Shown here one piece after another: positions 32,540 to 41,831 of a DNA stretch of 64,000 bases; positions within the stretch are counted from its first letter, which is position 1; each line of letters opens with the position of its first letter. The DNA comes from Streptomyces sp. VRA16 Mangrove soil. GTDB taxonomy: Bacteria; Actinomycetota; Actinomycetes; Streptomycetales; Streptomycetaceae. Position numbers and translations under genes: made by a program. The stretch covers positions 1 through 64,000 of the forward strand of contig NZ_JAFVLN010000026.1 in the NCBI RefSeq assembly GCF_017377775.1. The letters are read 5' to 3'. The notes below the pieces were generated by a model. The model was not told where the DNA came from and made no database searches. It saw nothing but the letters and a program-made list of their open reading frames with translations.

Positions 32540-32553
32540 CGTGATGCGACGCG

Positions 32554-33393
32554 TTACGCAGCCGTGCCGCGGTTGTTCGAGAGGCGCGGCAGCAGGCGGA
32601 AGCCGATGCCACCCGCGATCATCGTCGCGGCGCCGATCAGAAGGACCGTGGTGCCAGAGGCGCCGGTCTCGGCGAGCTCGCCACCGTTGCCCGAGGTGCC
32701 CGTCGCAGCATCGGCGGCGTCGGAGCCGGTGTCCTGGAGGCTGTCCTTGCCCTGCCCCTGCTCGACAGGGTTGTTGTTGCCGTCAGGGTTGGTGTTGTCA
32801 CCGCCGGTGGAAGAGCCACCCGTGGCGGACGAGCCACCGGACGAGGACGAGCCGCCCGAGTTGCCGTTACCGCCCGAGTTGCCGTTGCCGCCCGAGTTGC
32901 CATTGCCACCCGAGTTGCCGTTACCGCCGGACGATTCGTTGCCACCGGTGCTCGTGGTGCCACCCGTGGTCTCGTTGCCACCGGTGCTCGTGGTGCCACC
33001 CGTGGTCTCGTTGCCACCAGTGGTCGTGGTGCCACCCGTGGTCTCGTTGCCACCAGTGGTCGTGGTGCCACCCGTGGTCTCGTTGCCACCAGTGGTCGTG
33101 GTGCCACCCGTGGTCTCCTCGCCACCGCCGGTCGTTCCACCGGTGACCGCGCCTTCGACGGTGCCCTCGACGGTGCCGCCACCGGCGGTGCCCTCGGTGG
33201 AACCCTCTGTGCTCCCCTCGGTGTCACCACCGAGGCTGACGCCCACACCGTTCTCGTCGGCACTCACCGACGCGATGCCCGGCACGTTCACGTCCAGGGC
33301 GGAAGCAGCCCCGGCCGCAGTCAGCGAGGCACCGGCGGCGATCACCGCGCCGGCGGCTATCCGCGCGACACGGATCCGCGTCTTCTTGGTCAT
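32554..33393 (-). CDS. Sortase-anchored (LAETG) Gly/Thr/Asn repeat surface protein
   Basis: A 279-residue secreted protein. After a basic signal peptide (about 1-33, cleavage near ASA-LDV) and a short VPGIASVSADENGVGVSLGG module, the middle is pure low complexity. Five 12-residue units of GGTTTTGGNETT type are followed by four NGNSGG units and Ser/Gly runs. The C-terminus has LAETG at 240-244, a hydrophobic stretch and a positively charged end, the sorting signal read by Streptomyces class E sortases (LAxTG). It should be wall-linked with an extended flexible stalk. ATG 33393 (MTKKTRI) was chosen. No sortase gene is in the window. Confidence 0.85.
   Translation of the reverse strand: MTKKTRIRVARIAAGAVIAAGASLTAAGAASALDVNVPGIASVSADENGVGVSLGGDTEGSTEGSTEGTAGGGTVEGTVEGAVTGGTTGGGEETTGGTTTTGGNETTGGTTTTGGNETTGGTTTTGGNETTGGTTSTGGNETTGGTTSTGGNESSGGNGNSGGNGNSGGNGNSGGNGNSGGSSSSGGSSATGGSSTGGDNTNPDGNNNPVEQGQGKDSLQDTGSDAADAATGTSGNGGELAETGASGTTVLLIGAATMIAGGIGFRLLPRLSNNRGTAA
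32851..33121. repeat. Coding minisatellites: 18-bp and 36-bp arrays
   Basis: Five 36-bp units run at 32942-32977, 32978-33013, 33014-33049, 33050-33085 and 33086-33121, differing at only a few positions. About four 18-bp units (CCCGAGTTGCCGTT(A/G)CCG) precede them at 32851-32930. Both encode the stalk of the LAETG protein. Confidence 0.88.
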
Positions 33394-33656
33394 CTGTCTG
33401 CTACCCCCAGTAGCCAATCGTCAATGGAGCAGCGCCAGGGACGGCGTTCAATCGGAGGCAGCAGGGGTCTCACTCGACCCGTCCCCCGTTCACACGCGTC
33501 CCACTGATACGCATGCCGCGCGCCAGCCTTCCCAGTTTTCAGATCAACGTCAAGGTCGTTGCGGGCGCGATGTCTGGATTGGGGCGATTGACCGGCCTAA
33601 GGACATGTGACTGTGATGCAAAAGGCAGAAAGCCCTTCACGTTTCCCGCACAAAGA
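33394..33656. other. Upstream region of the LAETG protein gene
   Basis: This 263-bp stretch between the LAETG protein start and the prfB terminator must hold the promoter of the surface-protein gene. I see no convincing promoter consensus or additional gene in it. Confidence 0.4.
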
Positions 33657-33691
33657 AAGGCAACTGCCGCTCCGGGAGCGGCAGTTGCCTT
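33657..33691 (-). terminator. prfB terminator
   Basis: A perfect 16-bp stem AAGGCAACTGCCGCTC with its complement and a CGG loop is followed on the minus strand by TTTCTTT. It lies 39 bp after the prfB stop. Confidence 0.85.
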
Positions 33692-33729
33692 GTCGATAAA
33701 GCGCGGCGCGGGCGCGGAGTGCCGCGGAG

Positions 33730-34833
33730 TTACTTCTCCTGCTGCTTGCGCCAGCGAATGCCGGCCTCAAGGAAGCCGTCGATCTCGCCGTCGAGCACGG
33801 CCTGCGGGTTGCCGACCTCGAACTCGGTGCGCAGGTCCTTGACCATCTGGTACGGGTGCAGGACGTAGGACCGCATCTGGTTGCCCCAGGAGCTGCCGCT
33901 GTCCTTGAGGGCGTCCATCTTGGCCCGCTCCTCCTGGCGCTGGCGCTCCAGGAGCTTGGCCTGCAGCACGTTCATGGCCGTGGCCTTGTTCTGGATCTGT
34001 GAGCGCTCGTTCTGGCAGGAGACCACGATGCCGGTCGGGATGTGGGTCAGGCGGACCGCGGAGTCCGTCGTGTTCACGCCCTGGCCGCCGGGGCCCGAGG
34101 AGCGGTAGACGTCGACGCGCAGATCGGACTCGTCGATGTCGATGTGGTCGGTCGTCTCGACGACCGGGAGCACCTCGACGCCCGCGAAGGACGTCTGGCG
34201 GCGGCCCTGGTTGTCGAACGGGGAGATGCGCACCAGGCGGTGCGTGCCCTGCTCGACGGAGAGCGTTCCGTAGGCGTACGGGACCTGCACGGAGAAGGAC
34301 GTCGACTTGATGCCGGCCTCTTCCGCGTACGACGTCTCGTAGACCTCGGTCTTGTAGCCGTGGCGCTCGGCCCAGCGCAGGTACATCCGCTGGAGCTGCT
34401 CGGCGAAGTCCGCGGCGTCGACGCCGCCGGCCTCCGCTCGGATGTTCACGATCGCCTCGCGGGAGTCGTACTCGCCGCTCAGCAGCGTACGGACTTCCAT
34501 CTCGTCCAGCGCCTTCTTGACGGACGTGAGCTCGGACTCGGCCTCGGCACGGGTCTCCGGGTCGTCCTCCTCCTCGGCCATCTCGAACAGGACCGAGAGG
34601 TCGTCGATCCGGCCGCGCAGCGCCTCGGCCTTGCGCACCTCCGCCTGGAGGTGGCTCAGCTTGCTGGTGATCTTCTGCGCCTCATCCGGGTCGTCCCACA
34701 GGGACGGCGCGGCCGCCTGCTCCTCGAGCACGGCGATATCTGCCCTCAGCTTGTCGAGGTCCAGGACGGCCTCGATCGACTCCATGGTCGAGGAGAGGGA
34801 CTTCAGCTCTTCGGAAACATCGACGACTGCCAC
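33730..34833 (-). CDS. prfB: Peptide chain release factor 2
   Basis: A 367-residue class I release factor that reads UGA and UAA. The stop-codon reading motif SPF lies at 204-206 and the peptidyl-transferase motif GGQ at 249-251 (SSGPGGQGVN). The whole protein is in one frame from GTG 34833 (MAVVDVSEELKSL), so the programmed +1 frameshift of the Escherichia coli gene is absent. This agrees with other actinobacteria. It is transcribed alone and terminated by the hairpin at 33657-33691. Confidence 0.96.
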   Translation of the reverse strand: MAVVDVSEELKSLSSTMESIEAVLDLDKLRADIAVLEEQAAAPSLWDDPDEAQKITSKLSHLQAEVRKAEALRGRIDDLSVLFEMAEEEDDPETRAEAESELTSVKKALDEMEVRTLLSGEYDSREAIVNIRAEAGGVDAADFAEQLQRMYLRWAERHGYKTEVYETSYAEEAGIKSTSFSVQVPYAYGTLSVEQGTHRLVRISPFDNQGRRQTSFAGVEVLPVVETTDHIDIDESDLRVDVYRSSGPGGQGVNTTDSAVRLTHIPTGIVVSCQNERSQIQNKATAMNVLQAKLLERQRQEERAKMDALKDSGSSWGNQMRSYVLHPYQMVKDLRTEFEVGNPQAVLDGEIDGFLEAGIRWRKQQEK

Positions 34834-34933
34834 GACACCAGCCTAACGGCTGGGACAAGTGGTCTCCGCCGGTGCGGGGGGCCTGACCGGCCGGGGGCCC
34901 GATTCAGGGGGGCGGCGTGGTCGTGCGCCGCCC

Positions 34934-34967
34934 CGGTGGGGCTTCTCGCGCGGTTCCCCGCGCCCCT
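34934..34967. repeat. Dispersed intergenic repeat, copy D (diverged)
   Basis: CCGGTGGGGCTTCTCGCGCG followed by GTTCCCCGCGCCCCT is a mutated copy of the element at 4481-4516, in the same orientation. The flanking GCATGCGCT...CGCG is also shared with copy C. Confidence 0.7.
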
Positions 34968-34996
34968 GAGGGCATGCGCTTCGCGCAGCCCTCCCC

Positions 34997-36235
34997 TTAC
35001 GGCTCCGCGGGAGCCGAGTGGTTGCCGTCCGAGGGCGGGTCCTGGTCCCCTCCGGAGGAGACGGCCCAGATGCCGCCGCCCACCGCCGCGGCGAGGACGA
35101 CCCCGGCCACCCCGAGCGTGATCCGGCGGCGACGCGTCGCGTGGCGGTTGCGGGCCGAGCCGGGGCGGGGGGCGCCGGAGGCGCGCGGGGCGCGGGCGGT
35201 GCCGCGGGCGCCGCCGGCCAGCTCGTCGGGCGCCGGGACCCTCATCGACGTATGGGTGTCGCGGTTGGAGTCGGCGGAGGCCGTGCCGGGGACCAGGGGG
35301 ACGGCGCCGCGCCGCGGGCGCTCGGGCTGCTGCTGGGGCTCGGCCTCGGCGGCCTCCGGCTCGTCCGGCTCCGGTTCCGCGTCGGGCTCGTCCACGTCGA
35401 GCGGGGCCATGCCCGCGAGGAGCGGCTGGAGCTCGCGCAGCCGGGCCGCCATCTCCGAGGCGCGCAGCCGGGAGGCGGGCGCCTTGGCCAGGCACTGGAT
35501 GAGCAGTTGCCACAGCTCGTCGGGGATGCCGGGCAGGGGGACGACGGTCTCGGTGACGTGCCGGCGCAGGATCGCGCCCGGGTGGCCGCCGCCGAACGGC
35601 GTGAAGCCCGCCAGAAGCTCGTACAGGACCGTCGCCAGGGCGTAGATGTCGACGGCGGCGCGCGGCGGCAGGCCCTCGACGATCTCGGGGGCGAGGTAGT
35701 CAGGGGTGCCGATGATCTTCGTGGCCTTGGTGCGGCGCGGGGTGTCGATGAGCTTCGCGACGCCGAAGTCCGTCAGCAGCGCCGGGTGCGATCCGCCGGG
35801 GCCGAGCGGGCCCTGCATGTCCAGGAGGATGTTCTCGGGCTTCACGTCGCGGTGCACGATGCCCGCGGCGTGCGCGGCGGCCAGCGCGTCGGCGACGTCG
35901 GCGGCGATGGCGACGGCGGCCTCGGGGGCCAGCCGGCGCTCGCGCTCCAGACGGGTGCGCAGATCGGTGCCGCGGATCAGGTCCATGACCAGCGCGAGGT
36001 CGTTCCCGTCGACCACCATGTCGTGGACGCCGACCACGCGCGCGTGGTCGAGGCTCAGCAGGGCGGTGCGCTCCTGGACGAAGCGGCCGACCAGCTCCTG
36101 GTCGGAGGCGAGGTCCTCGCGCAGCAGTTTGATGGCGACGGGACCGTCGGGTCCCTCGCCCAGCCACACGGTGCCCGCACTGCCGCGACCCAGGATCTGG
36201 TGTGCGGTGTACCGGCTGCCGATTTTCCGTGCCAA
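34997..36235 (-). CDS. pkaB: Serine/threonine protein kinase PkaB
   Basis: A 412-residue Hanks-type kinase. The N-terminal catalytic domain (about 8-265) has GRGSAGTVW, Lys36 in VAIKLL, H128-R-D130 in HRDVKPEN and DFG near 156-158, all intact. A Pro/Glu/Ala-rich linker leads to one membrane segment (about 372-392, ITLGVAGVVLAAAVGGGIWAV) and a short outer tail, with no PASTA or other sensor domain. The start is TTG 36235 with GGAG six bases upstream; no nearer ATG or GTG keeps the kinase N-terminus. It follows pkaA on the same strand by 134 bp. The name follows the S. coelicolor pkaA-pkaB pair. Confidence 0.92.
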   Translation of the reverse strand: MARKIGSRYTAHQILGRGSAGTVWLGEGPDGPVAIKLLREDLASDQELVGRFVQERTALLSLDHARVVGVHDMVVDGNDLALVMDLIRGTDLRTRLERERRLAPEAAVAIAADVADALAAAHAAGIVHRDVKPENILLDMQGPLGPGGSHPALLTDFGVAKLIDTPRRTKATKIIGTPDYLAPEIVEGLPPRAAVDIYALATVLYELLAGFTPFGGGHPGAILRRHVTETVVPLPGIPDELWQLLIQCLAKAPASRLRASEMAARLRELQPLLAGMAPLDVDEPDAEPEPDEPEAAEAEPQQQPERPRRGAVPLVPGTASADSNRDTHTSMRVPAPDELAGGARGTARAPRASGAPRPGSARNRHATRRRRITLGVAGVVLAAAVGGGIWAVSSGGDQDPPSDGNHSAPAEP

Positions 36236-36369
36236 GACTGCTCCTACAGACGCGTGTTGGCGCCCAAGCTACGCGGCTCGGACGCCAACCAACGCATCAG
36301 AGGGGGAAATCACCCGCCGGATGTCGACAAATCTCCAACGTCGCTGTTCAGTTGCGGGCCGGTTGCCGG

Positions 36370-38010
36370 TCAGTTGCCCGAATTGCCGCCGAGGTCCCCG
36401 ATCCAGTCGGTCACCGTGGAGAACCAGTCGGAGAGCTGGGCCCAGTAGCCCTTGCCCGTGCCGATCCAGTCCTGGAGCGGGGTGAACTCCCACACCAGCC
36501 AGCTCACCACGAAGAGGATCACGATCATGAACAGGCAGCCCTTGAGGCAGCCGAGACCGGGGATCTTCATCGGGTTGGCGCTCCGCTGACGCGGCTCGCG
36601 CGGGGGCCGCGCCTGCTGGGGCGGCGGCTGCGGCGGCGCGTACTGCTGCGGCTGCTGCGGCTGCTGGGGCTGCGGGGTCTGACGCGGCGCGGGGCGCTGC
36701 TGGCGGGGTGCGTACTGCTGCTGGCGCGGCTGCTGCTGCGGGCGCGCCACCTGCCGCTGCGGACGGCGGCGCAGCGGGTCCTCGTTCGGGTCGAGGTACT
36801 GGATCTGCGTCTGCTCGTTGCGGTCGCGGGCCGCACGCAGCTGGTTGCCCCAGGCGTCCGGCATCTGCTGTTGCTGCGGCGGGTCCTGCGGGACCGGCGG
36901 CATGACGGCGGTCGGGTCGGCGGCGCCGCGGTTGTTCGGCAGCACGGAGGTGGGGTCCGCGTCGGAGTACTGCTGGCCCTGGCCGCCCGGCTGCTGCTGC
37001 ATGACGCTGGTCGCGGCGTTCGGGTCGTACTGGCCCGCGTTGTTCGGCAGGACCTGTGTCGGGTCGGCGGCGCCAGGGACGCCCGGTACCTGCGCGGGCG
37101 CCGGGTCCGGCATCAGCAGGGCGCCGACGCCCTCCGCGGCGGCGATCTGCGCGCTGTTCGCGTGCACGCCGATGCCCTCGGCGACCGTGCGAAGGCCGCG
37201 CGCGAGGTTCTCCGCGCCGGGCCGGTCGTCCGGGTTCTTGCGCAGACAGCGCTCGATGACCGTCCACAGCGGGTCCGGGACGGTGGACGGGCGGCGCGGC
37301 TCCGCGCTCAGGTGCTGGTGCAGGACTTCGAGGGCGCTGCCGCCGGAGAACGGCGGACGCCCGGTGACCAGCTCGTACAGCAGGATGCCCGCGCCGTAGA
37401 TGTCGACGGCGCTGGTCTGCGGGCGGCCCTCGGCGGACTCGGGGGCGACGTACGCGGGCGTGCCCACGAACTCGTGGGTGCGGGTCAGGCCCGGGGAGTC
37501 GGCGAGGCGCGCGATGCCGAAGTCGGTGAGCATCGGGTGCATCCCGCTCTCGTCCTGCTTGAGCAGCACGTTCGCCGGCTTCAGGTCGCGGTGCACCACG
37601 CCGTCGGCGTGGCTCGCGGCGAGCGCGTCGGCGATCTGCGCGGTCAGCAGTGCGGCCGCGACCGGCGAGAACGGGCCGTTCTCGCGCAGATAGCGGTGCA
37701 GGTCGGGACCGTCGATCAGGTCCATGACGAGGGCGAGCAGCTCGCCCTCGACGACCAGGTCACGGGTGCGCACGATGTTGGGGTGGGTGAGCCTGAGCAG
37801 GACGGAACGCTCCCTGAGGAAGCGCATCACCACGTCCGCGTCGTTCGCGAGCTCCTCCTTGAGGACCTTGATCGCGACCGTCTCGCCGGGCTGTCCGGCG
37901 ACGGCCGCCTCGGCGCCCGCCGTCTCACGCTGGCGGGCTCGCCAGACGGTGCCCGTGGCGCCGCGTCCGAGCGGCTCCTCGAGCAGGTACTTGCTGCCTA
38001 CCGGCCGCAC
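36370..38010 (-). CDS. pkaA: Serine/threonine protein kinase PkaA
   Basis: A 546-residue Hanks-type kinase with intact catalytic set: GRGATGTVW, Lys48 in VAIKVL, H140-R-D142 in HRDLKPAN and D163-F-G. Residues about 315-373 contain four related segments of the form T-x-V-(L/M), namely DPTQVLPNN, ATSVMQQ, DPTSVLPNN and DPTAVMPP. A Gln/Pro/Arg-rich linker follows. A membrane segment lies near 487-508 (CLFMIVILFVVSWLVWEF), leaving an outer tail of about 38 residues with three Trp. The start is GTG 38010, eight bases after GGGAG. The FHA/FtsK-like gene diverges from it. Confidence 0.93.
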   Translation of the reverse strand: MRPVGSKYLLEEPLGRGATGTVWRARQRETAGAEAAVAGQPGETVAIKVLKEELANDADVVMRFLRERSVLLRLTHPNIVRTRDLVVEGELLALVMDLIDGPDLHRYLRENGPFSPVAAALLTAQIADALAASHADGVVHRDLKPANVLLKQDESGMHPMLTDFGIARLADSPGLTRTHEFVGTPAYVAPESAEGRPQTSAVDIYGAGILLYELVTGRPPFSGGSALEVLHQHLSAEPRRPSTVPDPLWTVIERCLRKNPDDRPGAENLARGLRTVAEGIGVHANSAQIAAAEGVGALLMPDPAPAQVPGVPGAADPTQVLPNNAGQYDPNAATSVMQQQPGGQGQQYSDADPTSVLPNNRGAADPTAVMPPVPQDPPQQQQMPDAWGNQLRAARDRNEQTQIQYLDPNEDPLRRRPQRQVARPQQQPRQQQYAPRQQRPAPRQTPQPQQPQQPQQYAPPQPPPQQARPPREPRQRSANPMKIPGLGCLKGCLFMIVILFVVSWLVWEFTPLQDWIGTGKGYWAQLSDWFSTVTDWIGDLGGNSGN

Positions 38011-38465
38011 GTCATGCGCTCCCTGCTGTGTTCCTGCGTGGTCTGCCCGGTCCCGGGCGTTCCGATCCACTGTAGTGGCGCCGTACGGGGCACAGGCTGT
38101 CGATCTTCTTTGACCGTCCTGGGTCTGCCGGGTTCCGGCCGGTTCCGGCCGGGTCCGGCTGATTCTCGGGTCCACCGGGTTCTACGGAGAGACGCACAGC
38201 CCGAAAGGTTGGTTGCCGGTCGGCGACGTGACCGATCTCAACCGGGCATCCAGCCACCACGGAGCAGGCACTTTGCAGGCACTTTTACGGGCAGAGCCGA
38301 CCAATCAAGATCACTTACGGGTGGGGGGCGGGCATATTGTCAGTGGCAGGTGCGAGGATGCCTCTCAGCACTGGCTGACGTGCCCGTGGCGGTGGGGGAA
38401 TCTGCGGTGGGGGACCGCGGGCGGCCCTGACCCGGGCGCCCGCGCAGAAGGGACCGCTGACGGCG
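38011..38465. other. 455-bp divergent region between pkaA and FHA gene
   Basis: Promoters for both genes are expected here. At 38131-38160 three 10-bp units (GGTTCCGGCC, GGTTCCGGCC, GGGTCCGGCT) stand in tandem. I see no reading frame with coding character and no clear promoter consensus. Confidence 0.5.
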
Positions 38466-41400
38466 ATGCAGATCCGCCTTACCGTCGTAGCCCCCGTCGA
38501 GGCTGCGGCCTCCCATGTCTGCGACCTCTTGGTCACCGCGCCCGCGGGCACCGCGCTCGCCGCGGTCGCCTCCGCCCTGGCGACGGCCGTCGCGGGCGGT
38601 GACGCTTCGTCGACGGTGCTGTACGCGGGCCAGGAGCGGCTCGACGCCCAGCGCTGCCTGCTGGGCGAGCCCCCGCTGACCGACGGCGCGGTGCTCTCGC
38701 TCGGCGGCCCCGTGGACCCGGGCCCCGATCCCGACCCGGCGGCGGCGCAGCTCCATGTGGTGGCGGGGCCCGACGCGGGCGGTGTCCACCTGCTGCACGG
38801 CGGACAGATCCGCATCGGCCGCTCCGCGGACGCGGACGTGCCCCTGGACGACCCGGACGTGTCCCGGCTGCACTGTGCGGTCACCCTCGCCCCGGACGGC
38901 CGGGTGACGGTCGCGGACCTGGGCTCCACGAACGGGACGACGGTGGACGGCCGCCCCCTGGACGAGCGCCCCGTGCGGCTCTCCCCCGGTGCGCTGCTGC
39001 GCCTGGGCGAGTCGGCACTGCGTGTCACGGCGGCCGGCGCCCCGGGCCCGGCTCCGCTGACGACGGCGCCCGACGGCGAGGGCCAGGTGCGGGTGGCGCT
39101 CCCCGCGGCGGACGCGCCCGAGGCGGGGGCCGCGGCCCCCGCACCCGTCTTCGACGAGACCCGGCACGCGTACGGGGACGCGTCCTGGGGCGCCGCGGGC
39201 GACGCCGCGCCCGGGGCCGCGCAGCCCGTCGTGCCCGAGCAGGGCGGGGCGCCCGAGGCGGAGCGCACGCGCATGGGCACACCGCCGCGCGGCACCGAGC
39301 TGCCGCGCGCCCCGCGCAAGCGCGGCGGTCTCGGCCGGCTGCTGCGGCGCGGCGGACGCGAGGAGCAGCACGAGCGGTACGGGCACGGGCGGTCCGACTA
39401 CAACTACAACTACGGCTACGACGACGACACCGAGCACGCGATCCACGAGCCGTACGCGCTGCGCACCCCGCAGCAGGGCGAAGGAGCCGCCCCCGAGCCC
39501 GTCGCGGGGGCGCACGCCACCACCGAGTCCTGGCCCGATGCCGCGACGCTGCTGCTGACCGCGCTCGGCCCCGGGCCGCGGCTGTGGGAGCGCGGTCCCG
39601 GGAATCCGGAGTCGCTGGCCGTACGGCTCGGCACCGTGGACCGGCCGGGGCCCGGCGGGGCCGGGCTGCTGCCCGCGGTCCCGGTGACCGTGGGGCTCGC
39701 GGAGGCCGGGGCGCTGGGGCTCGCGGGGCCGCGGTCCCGGCTGGCCGGTCTGGCGCGCGCGGTCGTGGCCCAGCTGGCGGCGCTGCACGCGCCGGACCAT
39801 CTGGAGCTCGTCCTGATCAGCACCGACCGGGCGCGGCCCGAGCCGCAGCGGGTCGCCGAGTGGTCGTGGCTCGGCTGGCTGCCCCATGTCCGCCCGGCCC
39901 ACGGGCAGGACTGCCGGCTGCTGCTCGCGTACGACAGGGAGCAGGCGGCCGCCCGCACCGGAGAGCTGCTGCGCCGCCTCGACGACCACGCGGCGGGGCT
40001 GCACCCGGAGCCCGGCGTCGCCACGGTGGTCCTCGTCGACGGCGATCCGGGCTCGGCCGCGCTGCGGGAGGCCACCACGCGGCTCGCCTCCGAAGGGGCC
40101 GCGGCCGGGGTGCACCTGGTGTGCCTGGCCGAGACTCCGGCGACGACCCCGGCGTCCCCGGTCGACCGGACCTACGAGGCGGCGTGCGCGCAGAACCCGG
40201 CCTTCCGCGCGTGCGGCGCCGTGGCGCTGCTCAGCGGGGACGTGGCGACGTCGCTGCGGCTGCACCGGGCCGCGCACGGGCAGCCCGTCGGGCACGGCAC
40301 CGTCGCCACCGTGGACGCGGTGTCGCTCGCCTGGGCGGAGCGGTTCGCGCGGGCGCTCGCCCCACTGCGCACCGAGGGGTCGGGCGGGGCTCCGGCACGG
40401 ATCTCCACTCCGCTGCCCCACGCGGCCCGGCTGCTCGACGAGTTGGGTCTCGCGCGGGCCACGCCCGCTTCCCTGATGGCGCGTTGGGCGGCTGCCGCGG
40501 ACGATCCGGAGTCGCTGGGCGGCCGGGTGTGGGCGGTGCTCGGGGCGGGGCCGCGCGGGCCCGTCGGGGTCGATCTCGCCGCGGACGGGCCGCATCTGCT
40601 GATCGAGGGGCCCGCGGGCAGCGGGCGTACGGAGCTGCTGCGGTCCGTGGCCGCTTCGCTGGCCGCCGCCGAGCGGCCCGACCGGCTCAGCCTCGTGCTC
40701 ATCGACGGGCAGGGCGGGATCGGTTCCGGGACCGGGGGCGCGAGTGGTGAGCGGGGTGACGGGTTGCGGGTGTGCACCGATCTGCCGCACGTCACGACGC
40801 ATCTGGCGGCCAACGATCCGGTGCGGATGCGGGAGTTCGCGCAGTCGCTCAGCACCGAGCTGAAGCGGCGGGCCGAGTTGATAGGGCGTACGCACTTCAC
40901 GGAGTGGCACACGCAGCGGACGGTGTCGGGGCGGCTCGTCGCCCAGCGCAGCGCGCCGGGTTCGGCCGTGGCTTCCGGAGATCTGGAGGCGCCGCCGAGT
41001 TCCACGATGCGGTTGCGGCCCGGTGGGGCGCGGGAGAAGGCGGAGGCGGCGCCGCCGTTGCCGCGGCTCGTGGTGGTCGTGGACGATCTGGACGCGCTGC
41101 TGGCGCCGCCGCTCGGGTCGCCGGGGCGGCCCGCCGCGGGGTCCGTCGTGCGGGCGCTTGAGGCCGTGGCGCGGGACGGGGAGCGGCTCGGGGTGCATCT
41201 CGTGGCGGCGTTCGCCTCCGGCGGGGCCGTGGCGTGGACGGGGCGGCCCCGGGTCGTGCTCGATGCCGTGCGCGGGGGCGGGCCCGAGGATCCGGCGCCG
41301 GGGCGGGGGCGGTTGATCGGGGCCGACGGGCGGGAGACCGGGGTGCAGGCCGGGCGGGTCACCGGGCGGATTCCGCGTACGGCGACGCTGCGGCCCACGG

Positions 41401-41555
41401 TGGTCGTGCTCGACTGGGCCCGGATGGGGGATCCGCCGGACCGGCGGCCCGTACGGGAGCTGGGGAACGGGCCGACGGATCTGGCCCTGCTGGCCAGCGC
41501 GCTGGAGCGGGCTGCTCGCTCCGTGTCGGCACGAGAGGTTCCGTCGCTGCTTTAG
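38466..41555 (+). CDS. FHA-domain FtsK/EssC-like ATPase
   Basis: A 1029-residue protein. Residues 1-80 resemble the ubiquitin-like start of EssC-type proteins (LTVVAPVEAAASHVCDLLV to LTDGAVLSLGG). An FHA domain lies at about 93-180 (RIGRSADADV, DVSRLHCAV, LGSTNGTTVDG), with the phosphothreonine-binding Arg, Ser and Asn present. After a variable linker comes a degenerate FtsK-like domain without a Walker A. An FtsK/SpoIIIE ATPase domain follows, with GPAGSGRT near 715 and VVVVDDLDALL as Walker B. No WXG100 or other type VII genes are nearby. Divergence from pkaA suggests regulation by kinase phosphorylation; that is inference. Confidence 0.82.
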   Translation: MQIRLTVVAPVEAAASHVCDLLVTAPAGTALAAVASALATAVAGGDASSTVLYAGQERLDAQRCLLGEPPLTDGAVLSLGGPVDPGPDPDPAAAQLHVVAGPDAGGVHLLHGGQIRIGRSADADVPLDDPDVSRLHCAVTLAPDGRVTVADLGSTNGTTVDGRPLDERPVRLSPGALLRLGESALRVTAAGAPGPAPLTTAPDGEGQVRVALPAADAPEAGAAAPAPVFDETRHAYGDASWGAAGDAAPGAAQPVVPEQGGAPEAERTRMGTPPRGTELPRAPRKRGGLGRLLRRGGREEQHERYGHGRSDYNYNYGYDDDTEHAIHEPYALRTPQQGEGAAPEPVAGAHATTESWPDAATLLLTALGPGPRLWERGPGNPESLAVRLGTVDRPGPGGAGLLPAVPVTVGLAEAGALGLAGPRSRLAGLARAVVAQLAALHAPDHLELVLISTDRARPEPQRVAEWSWLGWLPHVRPAHGQDCRLLLAYDREQAAARTGELLRRLDDHAAGLHPEPGVATVVLVDGDPGSAALREATTRLASEGAAAGVHLVCLAETPATTPASPVDRTYEAACAQNPAFRACGAVALLSGDVATSLRLHRAAHGQPVGHGTVATVDAVSLAWAERFARALAPLRTEGSGGAPARISTPLPHAARLLDELGLARATPASLMARWAAAADDPESLGGRVWAVLGAGPRGPVGVDLAADGPHLLIEGPAGSGRTELLRSVAASLAAAERPDRLSLVLIDGQGGIGSGTGGASGERGDGLRVCTDLPHVTTHLAANDPVRMREFAQSLSTELKRRAELIGRTHFTEWHTQRTVSGRLVAQRSAPGSAVASGDLEAPPSSTMRLRPGGAREKAEAAPPLPRLVVVVDDLDALLAPPLGSPGRPAAGSVVRALEAVARDGERLGVHLVAAFASGGAVAWTGRPRVVLDAVRGGGPEDPAPGRGRLIGADGRETGVQAGRVTGRIPRTATLRPTVVVLDWARMGDPPDRRPVRELGNGPTDLALLASALERAARSVSAREVPSLL

Positions 41556-41602
41556 CCGGCCCGCTGGGGGCGCGACGGGGCTGCGGCGCAGCCGCACGCC
41601 GC

Positions 41603-41754
41603 AGGGGCGCGGGGAACTGCGCGACCAGCCGAGACGGCGCTGCCCCCGGCAGCAAAGCGCCCTGGACCGAGCTGAACACCGCCTGGAGCGCTCACCCCGC
41701 GCCGGGGCGCCGCCTTGCCCACCCTGCCGCCCAGGGCGGCAGATTGCCCAAGGC
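41603..41754. repeat. 152-bp bipartite repeat, copy A
   Basis: A 28-bp left block (41603-41630) identical to copy B and a 71-bp right block (41684-41754) with about three mismatches flank a 53-bp diverged centre. The centre has the same length in both copies. The left block is also the dispersed element seen at 4481-4516 and 34934-34967. Confidence 0.88.
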
Positions 41755-41831
41755 TGTCGGGGTGGGTGGGGCGCATCACGACCCCGTCACGATCACCGTC
41801 TTGACACGACGGGCACCCTTGCCGGTTCTCC

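Noticed and set aside
33730..34833. Programmed frameshift in prfB
   Set aside because: The reading frame is uninterrupted from GTG to stop, and no early UGA with a slippery site is present.
38466..41555. Type VII secretion ATPase EccC
   Set aside because: Only one intact ATPase domain, an FHA domain in front, and no ESX partner genes nearby.
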